Assembly: GCF_002531755.2 (NCBI RefSeq)
Contig: NZ_CP035000.1
Location: 310,001-374,000, forward strand
Length of the DNA stretch: 64,000 nt
Origin: Rhizobium acidisoli
GTDB taxonomy: Bacteria; Pseudomonadota; Alphaproteobacteria; Rhizobiales; Rhizobiaceae
Direction: 5' to 3'
The notes beneath the pieces are model-generated. The model did not search any database, was not told the DNA's origin, and saw only the letters and a list, made by a program, of their open reading frames with translations. Position numbers and translations under genes: made by a program. Positions 1 through 8,189 of the stretch are shown piece by piece (the first letter of the stretch is position 1; each line of letters opens with the position of its first letter).

Positions 1-603
1 GTCGCCTCCCATGTCAATGGCAAAGCCCTGCATGTTCACGGCTATCTCGGACGCTTCGAGGCTTCGGCCAAACGGACGGCCCGCTATCTCGAGCGTTTGG
101 ATGAGACAGGCGTGGCGCTCGTCGGGCTCGATCCGTCGATGACGCTGGCCTTTCGCAGCGAATATAAGGGCATATCGAAAGCGAATGTCCTGCTGCCGCA
201 GGAATGGCTGACCACCCATCTCGACCGGCTCGCCGCCTCGCCTTCTGCGGCCGCAGGCAAAAGCTTCCGTTTGATGGCCCATTGCACCGAACGCACCAAT
301 GCGCCGGCCTCCGTGGCACAATGGCAAAAAATATTCGAAGGCCTCGGCATCGACCTTCAGGCAGTACAAACCGGCTGTTGCGGCATGGCCGGCACCTTCG
401 GCCACGAGGCCCGCAACCGGCCGATCTCCGAACGTCTCTACGCGATGAGCTGGAAGCCCGAGCTTGATGCGGCCGGCAAAGCCGATATCCTGATGGCAAC
501 GGGATATTCCTGCCGCTCCCAGGTGATGGAAATCGACAATAAGCGCATCCCACATCCGTTTCAGGTCATCGACCGGATGATCCTTCACAAGCGACATATC
601 TGA
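1..603 (+). CDS. FAD/Fe-S D-2-hydroxyacid dehydrogenase, C-terminal end (partial)
   Basis: This is the last 200 codons of a gene that starts before the window; the frame is open from base 1 to the TGA at 601-603. The protein carries the cysteine-rich CCG-type motif GCCGMAGTFGHE (about residues 131-142 of the visible part) and a later SCRSQ motif. Both are typical of the iron-sulfur C-terminal domain of the long, YdiJ-like fusion proteins that join a FAD-linked oxidase to a GlpC-like module. Family members oxidise D-2-hydroxyacids such as D-lactate or D-2-hydroxyglutarate at the membrane side of the cytoplasm. The FAD-binding half is outside the window, so the substrate cannot be judged. The domain call is fairly secure, the substrate is not. 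Confidence 0.75.
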   Translation, partial: VASHVNGKALHVHGYLGRFEASAKRTARYLERLDETGVALVGLDPSMTLAFRSEYKGISKANVLLPQEWLTTHLDRLAASPSAAAGKSFRLMAHCTERTNAPASVAQWQKIFEGLGIDLQAVQTGCCGMAGTFGHEARNRPISERLYAMSWKPELDAAGKADILMATGYSCRSQVMEIDNKRIPHPFQVIDRMILHKRHI

Positions 604-698
604 CCATAGGGGCGTTTGCCGTGCCTCGGAGAAATGGAGAACTTGCGGCAGCCGACCGGTCGCGAGGCATCAATGATGATAACGTCAGCCAGGTGGCA

Positions 699-989
699 TC
701 AAGCCGATTTCCCCCGAAGCACGGTCATCTCCTCGTGCTGCACCTCGTTCGCATCATTCAGCACCGCGCGCCAAAGCCTGTTGCCGAGCCGAAGCGACAC
801 CCGCTTGGTGCCCGCGTGTTCAGGCGTGCCGATTTCCACGGTGCTCACGAGGGAGCCGTGCCGCATGTGACGGCGGAGAGCGGCCAGCGATAGTCCGAAC
901 CGTTCCGCGAGTTCGGATGAGTCCAGGATAAAATCCCCATTCGGATCGCGTTCGATTAACACCGGCCCATTCTTCCCACTGCTTGACAC
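699..989 (-). CDS. DUF6522 family protein
   Basis: A 96-residue protein with a GTG start at 989, placed 14 bases after the stop of the HPP/CBS gene, so the two are probably co-transcribed. The middle reads LAERFGLSLAALRRHMRHG, a helix-turn-helix-like stretch, followed by a strand-rich C-terminal half (TKRVSLRLGNRLWRAV). I recognise this pattern as DUF6522, a small family common in rhizobia and often found near respiratory or stress genes; its function is unknown. There is no signal peptide or membrane segment. Confidence 0.65.
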   Translation of the reverse strand: MSSSGKNGPVLIERDPNGDFILDSSELAERFGLSLAALRRHMRHGSLVSTVEIGTPEHAGTKRVSLRLGNRLWRAVLNDANEVQHEEMTVLRGKSA

Positions 990-1003
990 TTTGCGATCAT
1001 CGC

Positions 1004-2134
1004 TCAGGCCACGGCCGAGATCGGGGCGCTGTCGTTCGGCAGCAGCCGCGCCACTGCGCTGAGGAGATCGGTCTGCGATATCAGCCCCAGGATCCGGTAA
1101 TCGTCATCGACAATGATGACGGCATGCGTGCGCCCGTCCGTCAGAACGGGAAGCAGCGACAGGGCCGGATCCGAAGGCCTTGCCACCGCCGGCTTTGAAA
1201 TTGCGCCTGCGATTGTACCGATGCTGGTCGACAATTCCCGCAAGCCGACGCTGCCAATCAGGCGGCCCTCCCGGTCCTTTACCGGCAGCGTGCGGATATT
1301 GTGCTTCAAGAGCAGGTGCCGTGCGGCATCCGGTTCTGCCGCTTCACTGACGCCGATCACGTCGCGCGACATGATATCGGCGCAGCTGATCTTGCCGTTC
1401 GAGCGGATCGCCGCCTGCAGCTCGACCTGCTGCAGCAGCCGGCCGAGATCGGCGCGATCGATATCGAAGGTTTCGTCGAGCGCCGCAAGGGCGGCATCGA
1501 CATCCTCCTCACGAAAACCCACCCGCACGGCGGACGGCAGGTCAATCGTGCGATGGGTGTTCTCCGCGGGTTTTGGAACGACATGCGGATAGTTCCGCCG
1601 GGAAAGCTTGTGGAACAACAGGCCGAGGCCGACGAGAAGGCAGGAATTCAGGGCGACCGGCACGAAGGGAAAGAGGAAACCCCAGCCGGCGACGACAGGG
1701 CCGCCGAGCACCGCGGTGAGTGCCGCAGCACCTCCCGGCGGATGAAGGCAGCGCGTGAAAGACATGGCGCCGATGGCAAGCGACACGCCAACGCCGGTCG
1801 CGATGATCGGATCGCGGATGAAATAAGCGGCGATGATTCCCATCAGGGCGGAAATGGTATTGCCGCCGATGATCGACCACGGCTGCGCCAGCGGGCTGGC
1901 CGGCACCGCGAAAAGAAGCACCGCCGACGCCCCCATCGGCGCGACGATCAGCGGAAGATGCGGCCCCTGCCCGAACAGATAGCCGCTGATGACGCCGGTG
2001 AGGCCGATGGCCAGCAAAGCGCCGACGCATGCGATCAGCCGCTCGCGCAGGGTCGCACCGGCCAAAATCGGTGAAAACAGACGGAAGCGACGGAAGCGGC
2101 TCGGTCCCACCTTCGGGGAAACGGGATACTGCAT
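1004..2134 (-). CDS. HPP family membrane protein with paired CBS domains
   Basis: A 376-residue protein. The N-terminal half has about five hydrophobic membrane segments (residues roughly 30-190) with the family signature CLHPPGGAAAL near residue 128. The C-terminal half has two CBS motifs: about residues 250-305, beginning SCADIMSRDVIGV, and about 310-370, ending ILGLISQTDLLSAVARLL. CBS pairs bind adenine nucleotides, so a regulated membrane channel or transporter is plausible. HPP proteins of plants and cyanobacteria have been linked to nitrite transport, but nothing here proves that. The gene leads into the DUF6522 gene. The ATG at 2132-2134 is the only sensible start before the membrane region. 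Confidence 0.8.
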   Translation of the reverse strand: MQYPVSPKVGPSRFRRFRLFSPILAGATLRERLIACVGALLAIGLTGVISGYLFGQGPHLPLIVAPMGASAVLLFAVPASPLAQPWSIIGGNTISALMGIIAAYFIRDPIIATGVGVSLAIGAMSFTRCLHPPGGAAALTAVLGGPVVAGWGFLFPFVPVALNSCLLVGLGLLFHKLSRRNYPHVVPKPAENTHRTIDLPSAVRVGFREEDVDAALAALDETFDIDRADLGRLLQQVELQAAIRSNGKISCADIMSRDVIGVSEAAEPDAARHLLLKHNIRTLPVKDREGRLIGSVGLRELSTSIGTIAGAISKPAVARPSDPALSLLPVLTDGRTHAVIIVDDDYRILGLISQTDLLSAVARLLPNDSAPISAVA

Positions 2135-2189
2135 GACAAGACCAATGTTGAGCGAGGATTATATGGCGGACTGAAGGAAGAGCTGACGG

Positions 2190-3095
2190 CTAGTTTGTGG
2201 CAAGCCTGATGTCCCTGCCTTTTGTCGCGCTGAGGACTTCGTGGAAGGCGTTGAAAGCGCTGGGGCGATCGTTCCTGCGGTAGACCAGCAGCGTCTCGAC
2301 AGGCCCCAGTTGATGGGTCTGGACGGACGTCGGCCAGGGCATGAGGTCGAGAACGGATCTCGGCATGACGCCGGCGGTATTGCCGGTCGCGACGCTCGCC
2401 AGGATCGCATGGTAGGAGCCATGCTCGCTCGTCGGCAGGACGCTCGATTTACGCGCCCAGTTTTCGGCGATCCTGCGATAGGTGCAGCCGGGCTCCAAAG
2501 CGGCAATCGACCCGACACGAAGGTCGGCAGCGGATTTGATCGCGGGATGCCCGGATGGCAGCACGATCAGCAGGTCTTCGACAAAGACCGGCTCCATCTC
2601 TAGCGCCTTGAGCTCGGCTTCGAAACCCACGTCATCCCCGCGCATCGTCTTCGGCGGGCGGGCAATCAGCGCACAGTCCAGCGCATCGGTTACGACGGCG
2701 CGGGCGAGATCGCGGGATGCGCCCATGGTCAGATGAAGCGACACATCAGGCCACATCCGGTTGAATTGCGTCAGCGCCGCCGGCAGCCTGCTGGCGGCCG
2801 TGCTTTCCATCGTGCCGACGCGCAATGTTCCCGACGGGGCGAGAGGCCGCACGGCCTGGCGCGCTTCGAGCGCAAGCGCCGTCAACCGGTTGGCATAAGT
2901 TAGGAACGTCTCGCCTTCCCGCGTCAACGTCATCTTCTTGCCGTCACGGCTGAAGAGGGAAACTCCGAGATCCTCCTCCAACTGCTGGATGCGTGTCGTC
3001 ACGTTCGACGGCACCCGCCCGACGGCCTTGGCAGCCTTGGTAACGCTGCGGTCGCTGGCGACAGCGAGGAATATTTCGATCGACGAAAGGTCCAA
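2190..3095 (-). CDS. LysR-family transcriptional regulator
   Basis: 301 residues with a TTG start. The N-terminus begins MDLSSIEIFLAVASDRSVTK and continues with the LysR winged helix-turn-helix (AAKAVGRVPSNVTTRIQQLE, about residues 20-40). An effector-binding domain follows (about 90-295) with the usual LRVGTMES and IAALEPGCTYRR segments. It lies upstream of the HPP/DUF6522 genes on the same strand with a 55-base gap and may control them or itself. The inducer is unknown. The TTG is supported by matching the normal LysR N-terminal length, although its ribosome-binding site is weak. Confidence 0.85.
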   Translation of the reverse strand: MDLSSIEIFLAVASDRSVTKAAKAVGRVPSNVTTRIQQLEEDLGVSLFSRDGKKMTLTREGETFLTYANRLTALALEARQAVRPLAPSGTLRVGTMESTAASRLPAALTQFNRMWPDVSLHLTMGASRDLARAVVTDALDCALIARPPKTMRGDDVGFEAELKALEMEPVFVEDLLIVLPSGHPAIKSAADLRVGSIAALEPGCTYRRIAENWARKSSVLPTSEHGSYHAILASVATGNTAGVMPRSVLDLMPWPTSVQTHQLGPVETLLVYRRNDRPSAFNAFHEVLSATKGRDIRLATN

Positions 3096-3191
3096 TGAAA
3101 AGATCTCGTTTCCGGAATTATGGAGAAAGATAATTCTCTATATAAAAATCATCGCCGCAGCTCAAGCCGGTTTCGGCATCGAAATCGAGTG

Positions 3192-3647
3192 TCATTGCAT
3201 CCAGGCGATCCGCTGGATGTTCTGGCGATCCTGCAGGACGCGAAGCGCCTGCATCAGTTCAGGCGCCATTTTGCGGATCTCGAATAGATGGGCGCTTGCC
3301 AGCCGGTCGAGCACAGCCTCAGCCTTATCAGTCAAACGCATGAACTGTTTGCCAGGTCCTGCTGCCGCCGGGCCCACGTCGATATAGGCTTTGTCGATGA
3401 GTTCTTGAACGAGGCCATCCGCCGCCTTCCTGTCCATCAGCAGGCGCTCGGCCAGCATCCGCGCGCTCATCTTCTTGCCGGCCGGCTGGCCTTTTATTGC
3501 GAGCAGCGCCTGATGCTGTGGCGGCGTCAGGCCAAGCCTGTGTGCCTCCTTCGCGCTGAATTGCCGGAACCGGCGGATGCGATAACGCAAGTTGGCCAAT
3601 GCTTCGTAATCTCCGTCATGGAGACGCTCCTGCTGCTTCATCGCCAT
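3192..3647 (-). CDS. MarR-family transcriptional regulator
   Basis: 151 residues from the ATG at 3647, which sits behind a strong GGAGGTGAC ribosome-binding site; a longer reading frame upstream has no such site and is not used. The winged-helix core is visible (LGLTPPQHQALLAIKG, about residues 38-53; ARMLAERLLMDRKAADGLVQ, about 62-81), followed by the wing and a C-terminal dimerisation helix. The wing contains an unusual run, VGPAAAGPGKQ. It is transcribed away from the small membrane-protein gene at 3861, which could be its target. Confidence 0.8.
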   Translation of the reverse strand: MAMKQQERLHDGDYEALANLRYRIRRFRQFSAKEAHRLGLTPPQHQALLAIKGQPAGKKMSARMLAERLLMDRKAADGLVQELIDKAYIDVGPAAAGPGKQFMRLTDKAEAVLDRLASAHLFEIRKMAPELMQALRVLQDRQNIQRIAWMQ

Positions 3648-3860
3648 GTCACCTCCACCTTTGCCGTGTTTTACGTCGCATCGCCATGCGTTTCGGTTGC
3701 TCGAGCGAACCGCAGTGGTTGCCGAAAAAAGGATCGCGACGCCGAGGAAATAGCCAGACAGGCCGTGGCAACGCCTCCATCGCATGGCGATTCAAGCGTT
3801 TGAGGCTGGCATGGGGTTTGCATCTGCAATTCCATCTGCAGATCAATCGGCGCCGACCCC

Positions 3861-4172
3861 ATGTTGCATCTTGTCTTGACCTGTCTCCTTCTCAGCATCG
3901 CTTCCGGCCTGAGCATGCGGCGCTTTCTGCTGCCCTATTTAGCGGGCGGCGACCTCGCCGAGAAATCTGCGCCCGTGACGATCGTCGCAAGCGCCGTCTT
4001 CCTGGCGACGCTCGCCTTCACCGTCTCCGATCAGGACCTTTGGGCGAAATCCGCCATCCTGATGCTCGGCCTGTTGCTGGCGGCCATGTTCGACGATGCC
4101 AGACCCAAGCTGATGATCGCCCTTTCCGCCATCAGCCTGGCGGCCTATCTCGGCTTGCGTTCGATCACCTGA
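3861..4172 (+). CDS. Small membrane protein, unknown function
   Basis: 103 residues, almost entirely hydrophobic, with three to four predicted membrane spans (about residues 3-18, 40-57, 63-76 and 84-99). There is a short charged loop GGDLAEKS between the first and second span and DDARPK before the last. I recognise no family. It is divergent from the MarR gene with about 210 bases between the two starts, so joint control is possible. Confidence 0.5.
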   Translation: MLHLVLTCLLLSIASGLSMRRFLLPYLAGGDLAEKSAPVTIVASAVFLATLAFTVSDQDLWAKSAILMLGLLLAAMFDDARPKLMIALSAISLAAYLGLRSIT

Positions 4173-4190
4173 GCCCTTTCGAACGCCAGC

Positions 4191-4412
4191 CTATTTGGCG
4201 GTATCGAAGCCTCTGTCGAGGTGTTGCATCCAAAGCCGAAAATCGTTGGTCAGCAAAGCCACATCATACCGCCACTCCGCCCGCAAAAGCTCCCAACGGC
4301 TTGTCTCTCCGCTATCAAGCAAGGCATGAACCCTCTGCCTGAGATTTTCAAACGCCTCATCAGCGGGATAAGGCGCGGGGCGGTGCAATGCGGGATGCAA
4401 TCGGCTTTCCAT
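4191..4412 (-). CDS. Small hypothetical protein
   Basis: 73 residues from the ATG at 4412, chosen because AGGAG lies eight bases upstream; an in-frame GTG at 4421 overlaps that site. The protein is charged and tryptophan-rich (SRWELLRAEWRYDVALL) and probably helical and cytoplasmic. Its function is not recognised. The perfect palindrome at 4447-4465 lies just upstream and could be its operator. Confidence 0.45.
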   Translation of the reverse strand: MESRLHPALHRPAPYPADEAFENLRQRVHALLDSGETSRWELLRAEWRYDVALLTNDFRLWMQHLDRGFDTAK

Positions 4413-4446
4413 GAAGCTCACTCCTCAACAATCGGCATTCTGTAAA

Positions 4447-4465
4447 TATATCGTACTACGATATA
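4447..4465. promoter_or_regulatory. Perfect 19-bp palindrome, probable operator
   Basis: The arms TATATCGTA and TACGATATA are perfectly complementary around a single C. The AT-rich setting contrasts with the GC-rich surroundings and lies 35 bases before the start of the small minus-strand gene, as expected for a repressor site. The cognate regulator is not known; the MarR gene 0.8 kb away is one candidate. Confidence 0.5.
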
Positions 4466-4664
4466 ATTTCAAGAGATGCTGACGGGCACTTTCAGGGGCC
4501 GACACAAGGATTCCTACTTTGCTCCGAAGGCCAAAAGGCCCAGCGATATAGCAAGGAAATTTTCACGCGAAGCGGGAAAACGATCCCTATTAAAGAATGA
4601 TGTTTCATTGTTATTCTCTATTATGGAACACAACGAACAATGCTTCCAAGCATGGGGAATAGCG

Positions 4665-4871
4665 ATGGCCTTGGAGAGCAAACAGGCAGAAAAGATCTGG
4701 TCTGAATGGTATGCTTGGCATCCGGTCTTGCCGATCGACGACAGCGTTTTCTGGCTGGAGACCGTATACCGGCGGGTATCCCCGGACGGCTTCTGGCAAT
4801 ACCGCTCGTTCCGGCCCGAATCCGAACGCCGACAGGCTCTGGTCTCCACGCCCATCTATCCCGGCGCGTGA
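4665..4871 (+). CDS. Small hypothetical protein (tentative)
   Basis: 68 residues if the ATG at 4665 is used, which has GGGGA six bases upstream; in-frame starts at 4623 and 4476 lack a convincing site. The core WSEWYAWHPVLPIDDSVFWLETVYRR is rich in aromatic residues and looks like a structured small protein rather than noise, but no function is recognised. The opposite strand is also open here, which lowers confidence. Confidence 0.35.
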   Translation: MALESKQAEKIWSEWYAWHPVLPIDDSVFWLETVYRRVSPDGFWQYRSFRPESERRQALVSTPIYPGA

Positions 4872-5150
4872 CCCCGCAGCAATGCCGAGGATCCCGCTCA
4901 GTCGATCCCGCCAGGTCGCGATGATCCCAGGCCACTACAGATCGTTCGACAGAATTCGCTGGTGATGCCGGCGCGCACAATACAATCGACCAAATCCCGG
5001 CCGCTTTCGGCAAATAAAGCCTGACCCACGCTCTAAAGTCATGGCCACGCGGCGCACACGCAGTGCGGATTCGGCAAGGATCACGCCTGCGAAGCCTATC
5101 CCGCCAACCGCAGAGCAAGAGTGTGCTGATCAGCCTTGAGAGGACCTGCC

Positions 5151-6194
5151 ATGAAGACCTACAGGATTGCCCTTCTGCCGGGAGACGGTATCGGCCGCGA
5201 TGTCACTGAGGCAGCCAAGGCCGTGCTCGAAAAGGCGGCTGCGCGAAACGGATTTTCGCTTGCGACAACAAGCTATCCCTGGTCCTGCGACTACTATCTG
5301 GAGAATGGCAGCATGATGCCCGACAATGGCATCGAAACGCTGCGCTCCTTCGACGCCATTCTGCTCGGCGCCGTCGGATGGCCCCGTAAAGTGCCGGATT
5401 CCGTGTCGCTGCACGGACTTCTGCTGCCGATCCGCAAGGCTTTCGTCCAATATGCCAATATCCGCCCGCACCGGCTGCTGCCGGGTGTGCAGGGACCGTT
5501 GCGGTCGGAGAACTTCGATATCCTCTGCATTCGTGAAAATACCGAGGGCGAATATTCCGGCGCCGGCGGCCGCGTTCACCAGGGGACCGACAGCGAGGTG
5601 GCCGTGGAGACCTCGATCTTCACCCGCCAGGGAGTCGAGCGCATCCTGCGTTTCGGCTTCGAACAGGCGCGTGCGCGCCGCGGCAAGCTTGCCTCGGTGA
5701 CCAAGTCCAACGCGCAAAGATACTCGATGGTTTTCTGGGACGAGATCACCCAGAGACTTTCCCAAGACTATCCCGATGTCGAGGTGACAAGCTACCATAT
5801 CGACGCCATGGCCGCCCGCATGGTGATGGCGCCGGATAGCCTCGATGTGGTCGTCGCCTCCAACCTGTTCGGCGACATCCTGACGGACCTTGGCGCCGCC
5901 ATTCAGGGCGGGCTCGGCTTTGCAGCCTCCGCCAATATCAATCCCGATCGCTCGGCGCCGTCGATGTTCGAGCCCGTCCACGGTTCCGCGCCGGATATCG
6001 CCCATCTCGGCATCGCCAACCCGATCGCTGCGATCTGGTCGGGCGCTATGATGCTGGAGCACCTGGGAGAAACGGGCGCCGCCGGCAAGGTGATGGCCGC
6101 AATCGAGGCAACGACGGCACGCGGCATCGGTGCAAATCCCGGCAGGGACAAGACCGACGCGATCACGGCATCGGTGCTTTCGGCGCTCGATTAG
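5151..6194 (+). CDS. ttuC: Tartrate dehydrogenase / D-malate dehydrogenase family
   Basis: 347 residues, isocitrate/isopropylmalate dehydrogenase fold. Visible signatures are the N-terminal ALLPGDGIGRDV, the substrate-loop RENTEGEYSGAGGR, the lysine in VTKSNAQRYS, the metal-binding aspartates in DVVVASNLFGDILTDL and the cofactor segment FEPVHGSAPDIA. The spacing and the WPRKVPDSVSLHGLLLPIRK segment match the NAD-dependent tartrate/D-malate branch rather than LeuB. The enzyme oxidises tartrate or D-malate with NAD, Mn and often K. The ATG at 5151 has GAGAGG upstream; an in-frame TTG at 5136 does not. It runs convergently into otnC and sits beside the tetronate genes, consistent with a sugar-acid island. 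Confidence 0.82.
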   Translation: MKTYRIALLPGDGIGRDVTEAAKAVLEKAAARNGFSLATTSYPWSCDYYLENGSMMPDNGIETLRSFDAILLGAVGWPRKVPDSVSLHGLLLPIRKAFVQYANIRPHRLLPGVQGPLRSENFDILCIRENTEGEYSGAGGRVHQGTDSEVAVETSIFTRQGVERILRFGFEQARARRGKLASVTKSNAQRYSMVFWDEITQRLSQDYPDVEVTSYHIDAMAARMVMAPDSLDVVVASNLFGDILTDLGAAIQGGLGFAASANINPDRSAPSMFEPVHGSAPDIAHLGIANPIAAIWSGAMMLEHLGETGAAGKVMAAIEATTARGIGANPGRDKTDAITASVLSALD

Positions 6195-6261
6195 ACCATG
6201 ATGCCGGCAAGAGGTGGTCGGGTTTGGCCGCCCCGACCTGAACCTCAATCTGTTTTGGCCG

Positions 6262-6930
6262 TTAATGGTCGTCGTGATCGTGATGCGATGGAAGGTCCAG
6301 GCCGAACGTATTGACCAGATCGGCCACCTGTCCCGGGCTGAGGTAACGGGGATTGAGGTTGCGCAGAAGCAGATAGAGCTTTGCCGTTTCCTCCAACTCC
6401 TCGGTGGCAAAGACCGCCGCCTCCAGGCTGTCGCCGGCAACGACAGGTCCGTGGTTGGCCAGAAGCACCGACGAATACTTGCCCGCCAGCCCGCGGATGG
6501 CGTCGGCCACCGCCGGATCGCCGGGACGATAATACGGCACCAGTGCGGTTTCGCCGGCGCGCATGAGATAATAGGGCGTCATCGGCGGCAGGGCGGCGCG
6601 CGGATCGATCTCCGGCAGCATGGTCAACGCCACCGCGTGCGTGGAGTGAAGGTGGACGATGGCGCGGGCGCTGCCGCGTGTGTCGTAGAGGGCGGTATGC
6701 AGCGGAATTTCCTTGGTCGGCTTGTCGCCGGACAGCAGCCGGCCTTCGGCATCGAGCCTTGAGATCCGCGCCGGATCGAGAAACCCGAGCGATGCGTTGG
6801 TGGGAGTCACCAGCCAGCCGCCATCATCGAGCCGCAACGATATGTTGCCCGACGAACCGGGCGTCAGCCCGCGCTCGAACAGCGAGCGGCCGTATCGGCA
6901 GATATCTTCACGCTGGCGCGCGTCGGACAT
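6262..6930 (-). CDS. otnC: 3-oxo-tetronate 4-phosphate decarboxylase (class II aldolase fold)
   Basis: 222 residues of the class II aldolase/adducin fold. The glycine-rich phosphate-binding segment LTPGSSGNISLR, the catalytic glutamate region PTKEIPLHTALY and the metal ligands in IVHLHSTHAVAL and LLANHGPVV are all present. In the known OtnK/OtnC pathway this enzyme turns 3-oxo-tetronate 4-phosphate into dihydroxyacetone phosphate and CO2. It follows the lacI-type gene by 16 bases on the minus strand and faces away from the other pathway genes, so the pathway is split across a divergent promoter. The C-terminus ends in a small His/Asp cluster, SHHDHDDH, which could bind metal but may be incidental. 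Confidence 0.85.
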   Translation of the reverse strand: MSDARQREDICRYGRSLFERGLTPGSSGNISLRLDDGGWLVTPTNASLGFLDPARISRLDAEGRLLSGDKPTKEIPLHTALYDTRGSARAIVHLHSTHAVALTMLPEIDPRAALPPMTPYYLMRAGETALVPYYRPGDPAVADAIRGLAGKYSSVLLANHGPVVAGDSLEAAVFATEELEETAKLYLLLRNLNPRYLSPGQVADLVNTFGLDLPSHHDHDDH

Positions 6931-6946
6931 GACATTTCCTCCAATA

Positions 6947-7945
6947 TTACGCAGTTGCGCCTTCGATCAGCTCAAAACCGAGATCGACGGCCTGGGGCGG
7001 CGCGTTGGCGACGACCAGCTGCGCGGCGATCTGTCCGGTTGCCACACGCGGCGTTCGGATGGTCGACAAGGGCTGCGGCATCGCCCGGCCGATATCGAGA
7101 CCGTTATAGCCGAAAATGGCAAGCTTCGACGGGATAGCGATCCCCTCGGCCAGACAGTGAAAATAGCCGCCCAACGCCATATCGTCGTTGGAGAAATAAA
7201 CCGCATCGAGACCCCTTGCCCGGGCAAGCAGCCGCTCCAGCCCCAGCCTGCCGTTTTCCACGGACGAAGCGCCGGCGAGAATTTCACGCGCGACGAGGGG
7301 GGCGCCACCTGTCTCCAGCGTTTCGCAAAAGCTTGAGAACCGCTTGCCGGCGCGGGTATCGCGGTTGAGATCGTGACCGACATAGCCGATCCGGCGATAG
7401 CCTCGTTTTAGCAGGAAGGCGGCGCTTTCCCGTCCGGCCGCGCGGTTCGAAAATCCGACCGCGATATCGAGCGCATCTCCATCGAGATCGAGCAGTTCCA
7501 CAATCCGGCATCCGCTGGCGCGCAGCATCTTCACTGACCCGTCGGTATGCTCGTATCCCGCCAGCATGACCGCCGCCGGCCGCCAGGCGAGCATCGCGGC
7601 GGCAAGCGCTTCCTCCTTGCCTGGATCATAGTCGGTGACGGAGAACACCGCCTGGTACCGATTTTCCTCCAGGACGGCACTGGCGCCGCGCAGCACATCG
7701 GGGAAGACGATGTTGGACAGCGAGGGGATGACGAAGGCGACGAGACGAGAGCCGGTGGAGGCCAGCGTCCCGGCGATCCGGTTCGGCACATAGCCCAGCC
7801 GCTCGACGGCAGCCATCACCCGCTCCCGCGTCTTGCCGGAAAACGAGCCGTGATTGCGGAGCACGCGCGACACCGTGCTCTCGCCAACACCGGCTGCTTC
7901 CGCGACCTCGGCAAGCGTTACGGTCGCCGGCTGTTTCAATTCCAT
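6947..7945 (-). CDS. LacI-family regulator of the tetronate genes
   Basis: 332 residues from the ATG at 7945 (a TTG lies two codons earlier). The LacI DNA-binding domain is clear (VTLAEVAEAAGVGESTVSRV, hinge helix NRIAGTLAS at about residues 54-62). It is followed by a periplasmic-binding-protein-like sensor domain, including YFSNDDMALGGYFHCL and IFGYNGLDIGRAM. It belongs to the GntR/IdnR-like branch by general look. It is the first gene of the lacI-otnC unit and faces the dehydrogenase gene across a region with three palindromes of the LacI type, so it most likely represses both directions until a tetronate or its intermediate is present. Confidence 0.88.
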   Translation of the reverse strand: MELKQPATVTLAEVAEAAGVGESTVSRVLRNHGSFSGKTRERVMAAVERLGYVPNRIAGTLASTGSRLVAFVIPSLSNIVFPDVLRGASAVLEENRYQAVFSVTDYDPGKEEALAAAMLAWRPAAVMLAGYEHTDGSVKMLRASGCRIVELLDLDGDALDIAVGFSNRAAGRESAAFLLKRGYRRIGYVGHDLNRDTRAGKRFSSFCETLETGGAPLVAREILAGASSVENGRLGLERLLARARGLDAVYFSNDDMALGGYFHCLAEGIAIPSKLAIFGYNGLDIGRAMPQPLSTIRTPRVATGQIAAQLVVANAPPQAVDLGFELIEGATA

Positions 7946-8047
7946 CGTCAAGTCTGAAATCCAGCTGTTCAGGTGGTTGGACGTTCTGCTCGCTTTCCGA
8001 CCATTGCCTCACCATTTTCACGGCTCTCGCCAAGAAGCAAAGGTTTT

Positions 8048-8116
8048 TTGGCAGCGCTACCAATTTGTCGTTGGCAGCGCTGCCAAAATGCACTACTAAA
8101 ATGGCAGCGCTGCCAC
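8048..8116. promoter_or_regulatory. Triple LacI-type operator array
   Basis: Three copies of a 16-bp palindrome lie between the divergent lacI-type and dehydrogenase genes. Copy 1 at 8048-8063 is TTGGCAGCGCTACCAA (one mismatch), copy 2 at 8071-8086 is the perfect TTGGCAGCGCTGCCAA, and copy 3 at 8101-8116 keeps the 14-bp core TGGCAGCGCTGCCA. The central CG and the length fit LacI/GalR-family operators. Centre-to-centre distances are 23 and 30 bp. I saw no further copy elsewhere in the window. Confidence 0.85.
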
Positions 8117-8189
8117 ACCGCTGCGCTGCTCTGTCGCCATAGCACCCGGAACGGCACGACCTTTCCTTACGAGACCGGAGAACCTCCTG

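Noticed and set aside
5130..6440. A 436-codon frame antisense to the tartrate dehydrogenase gene
   Set aside because: Shadow of a certain gene; no start site and no family resemblance.
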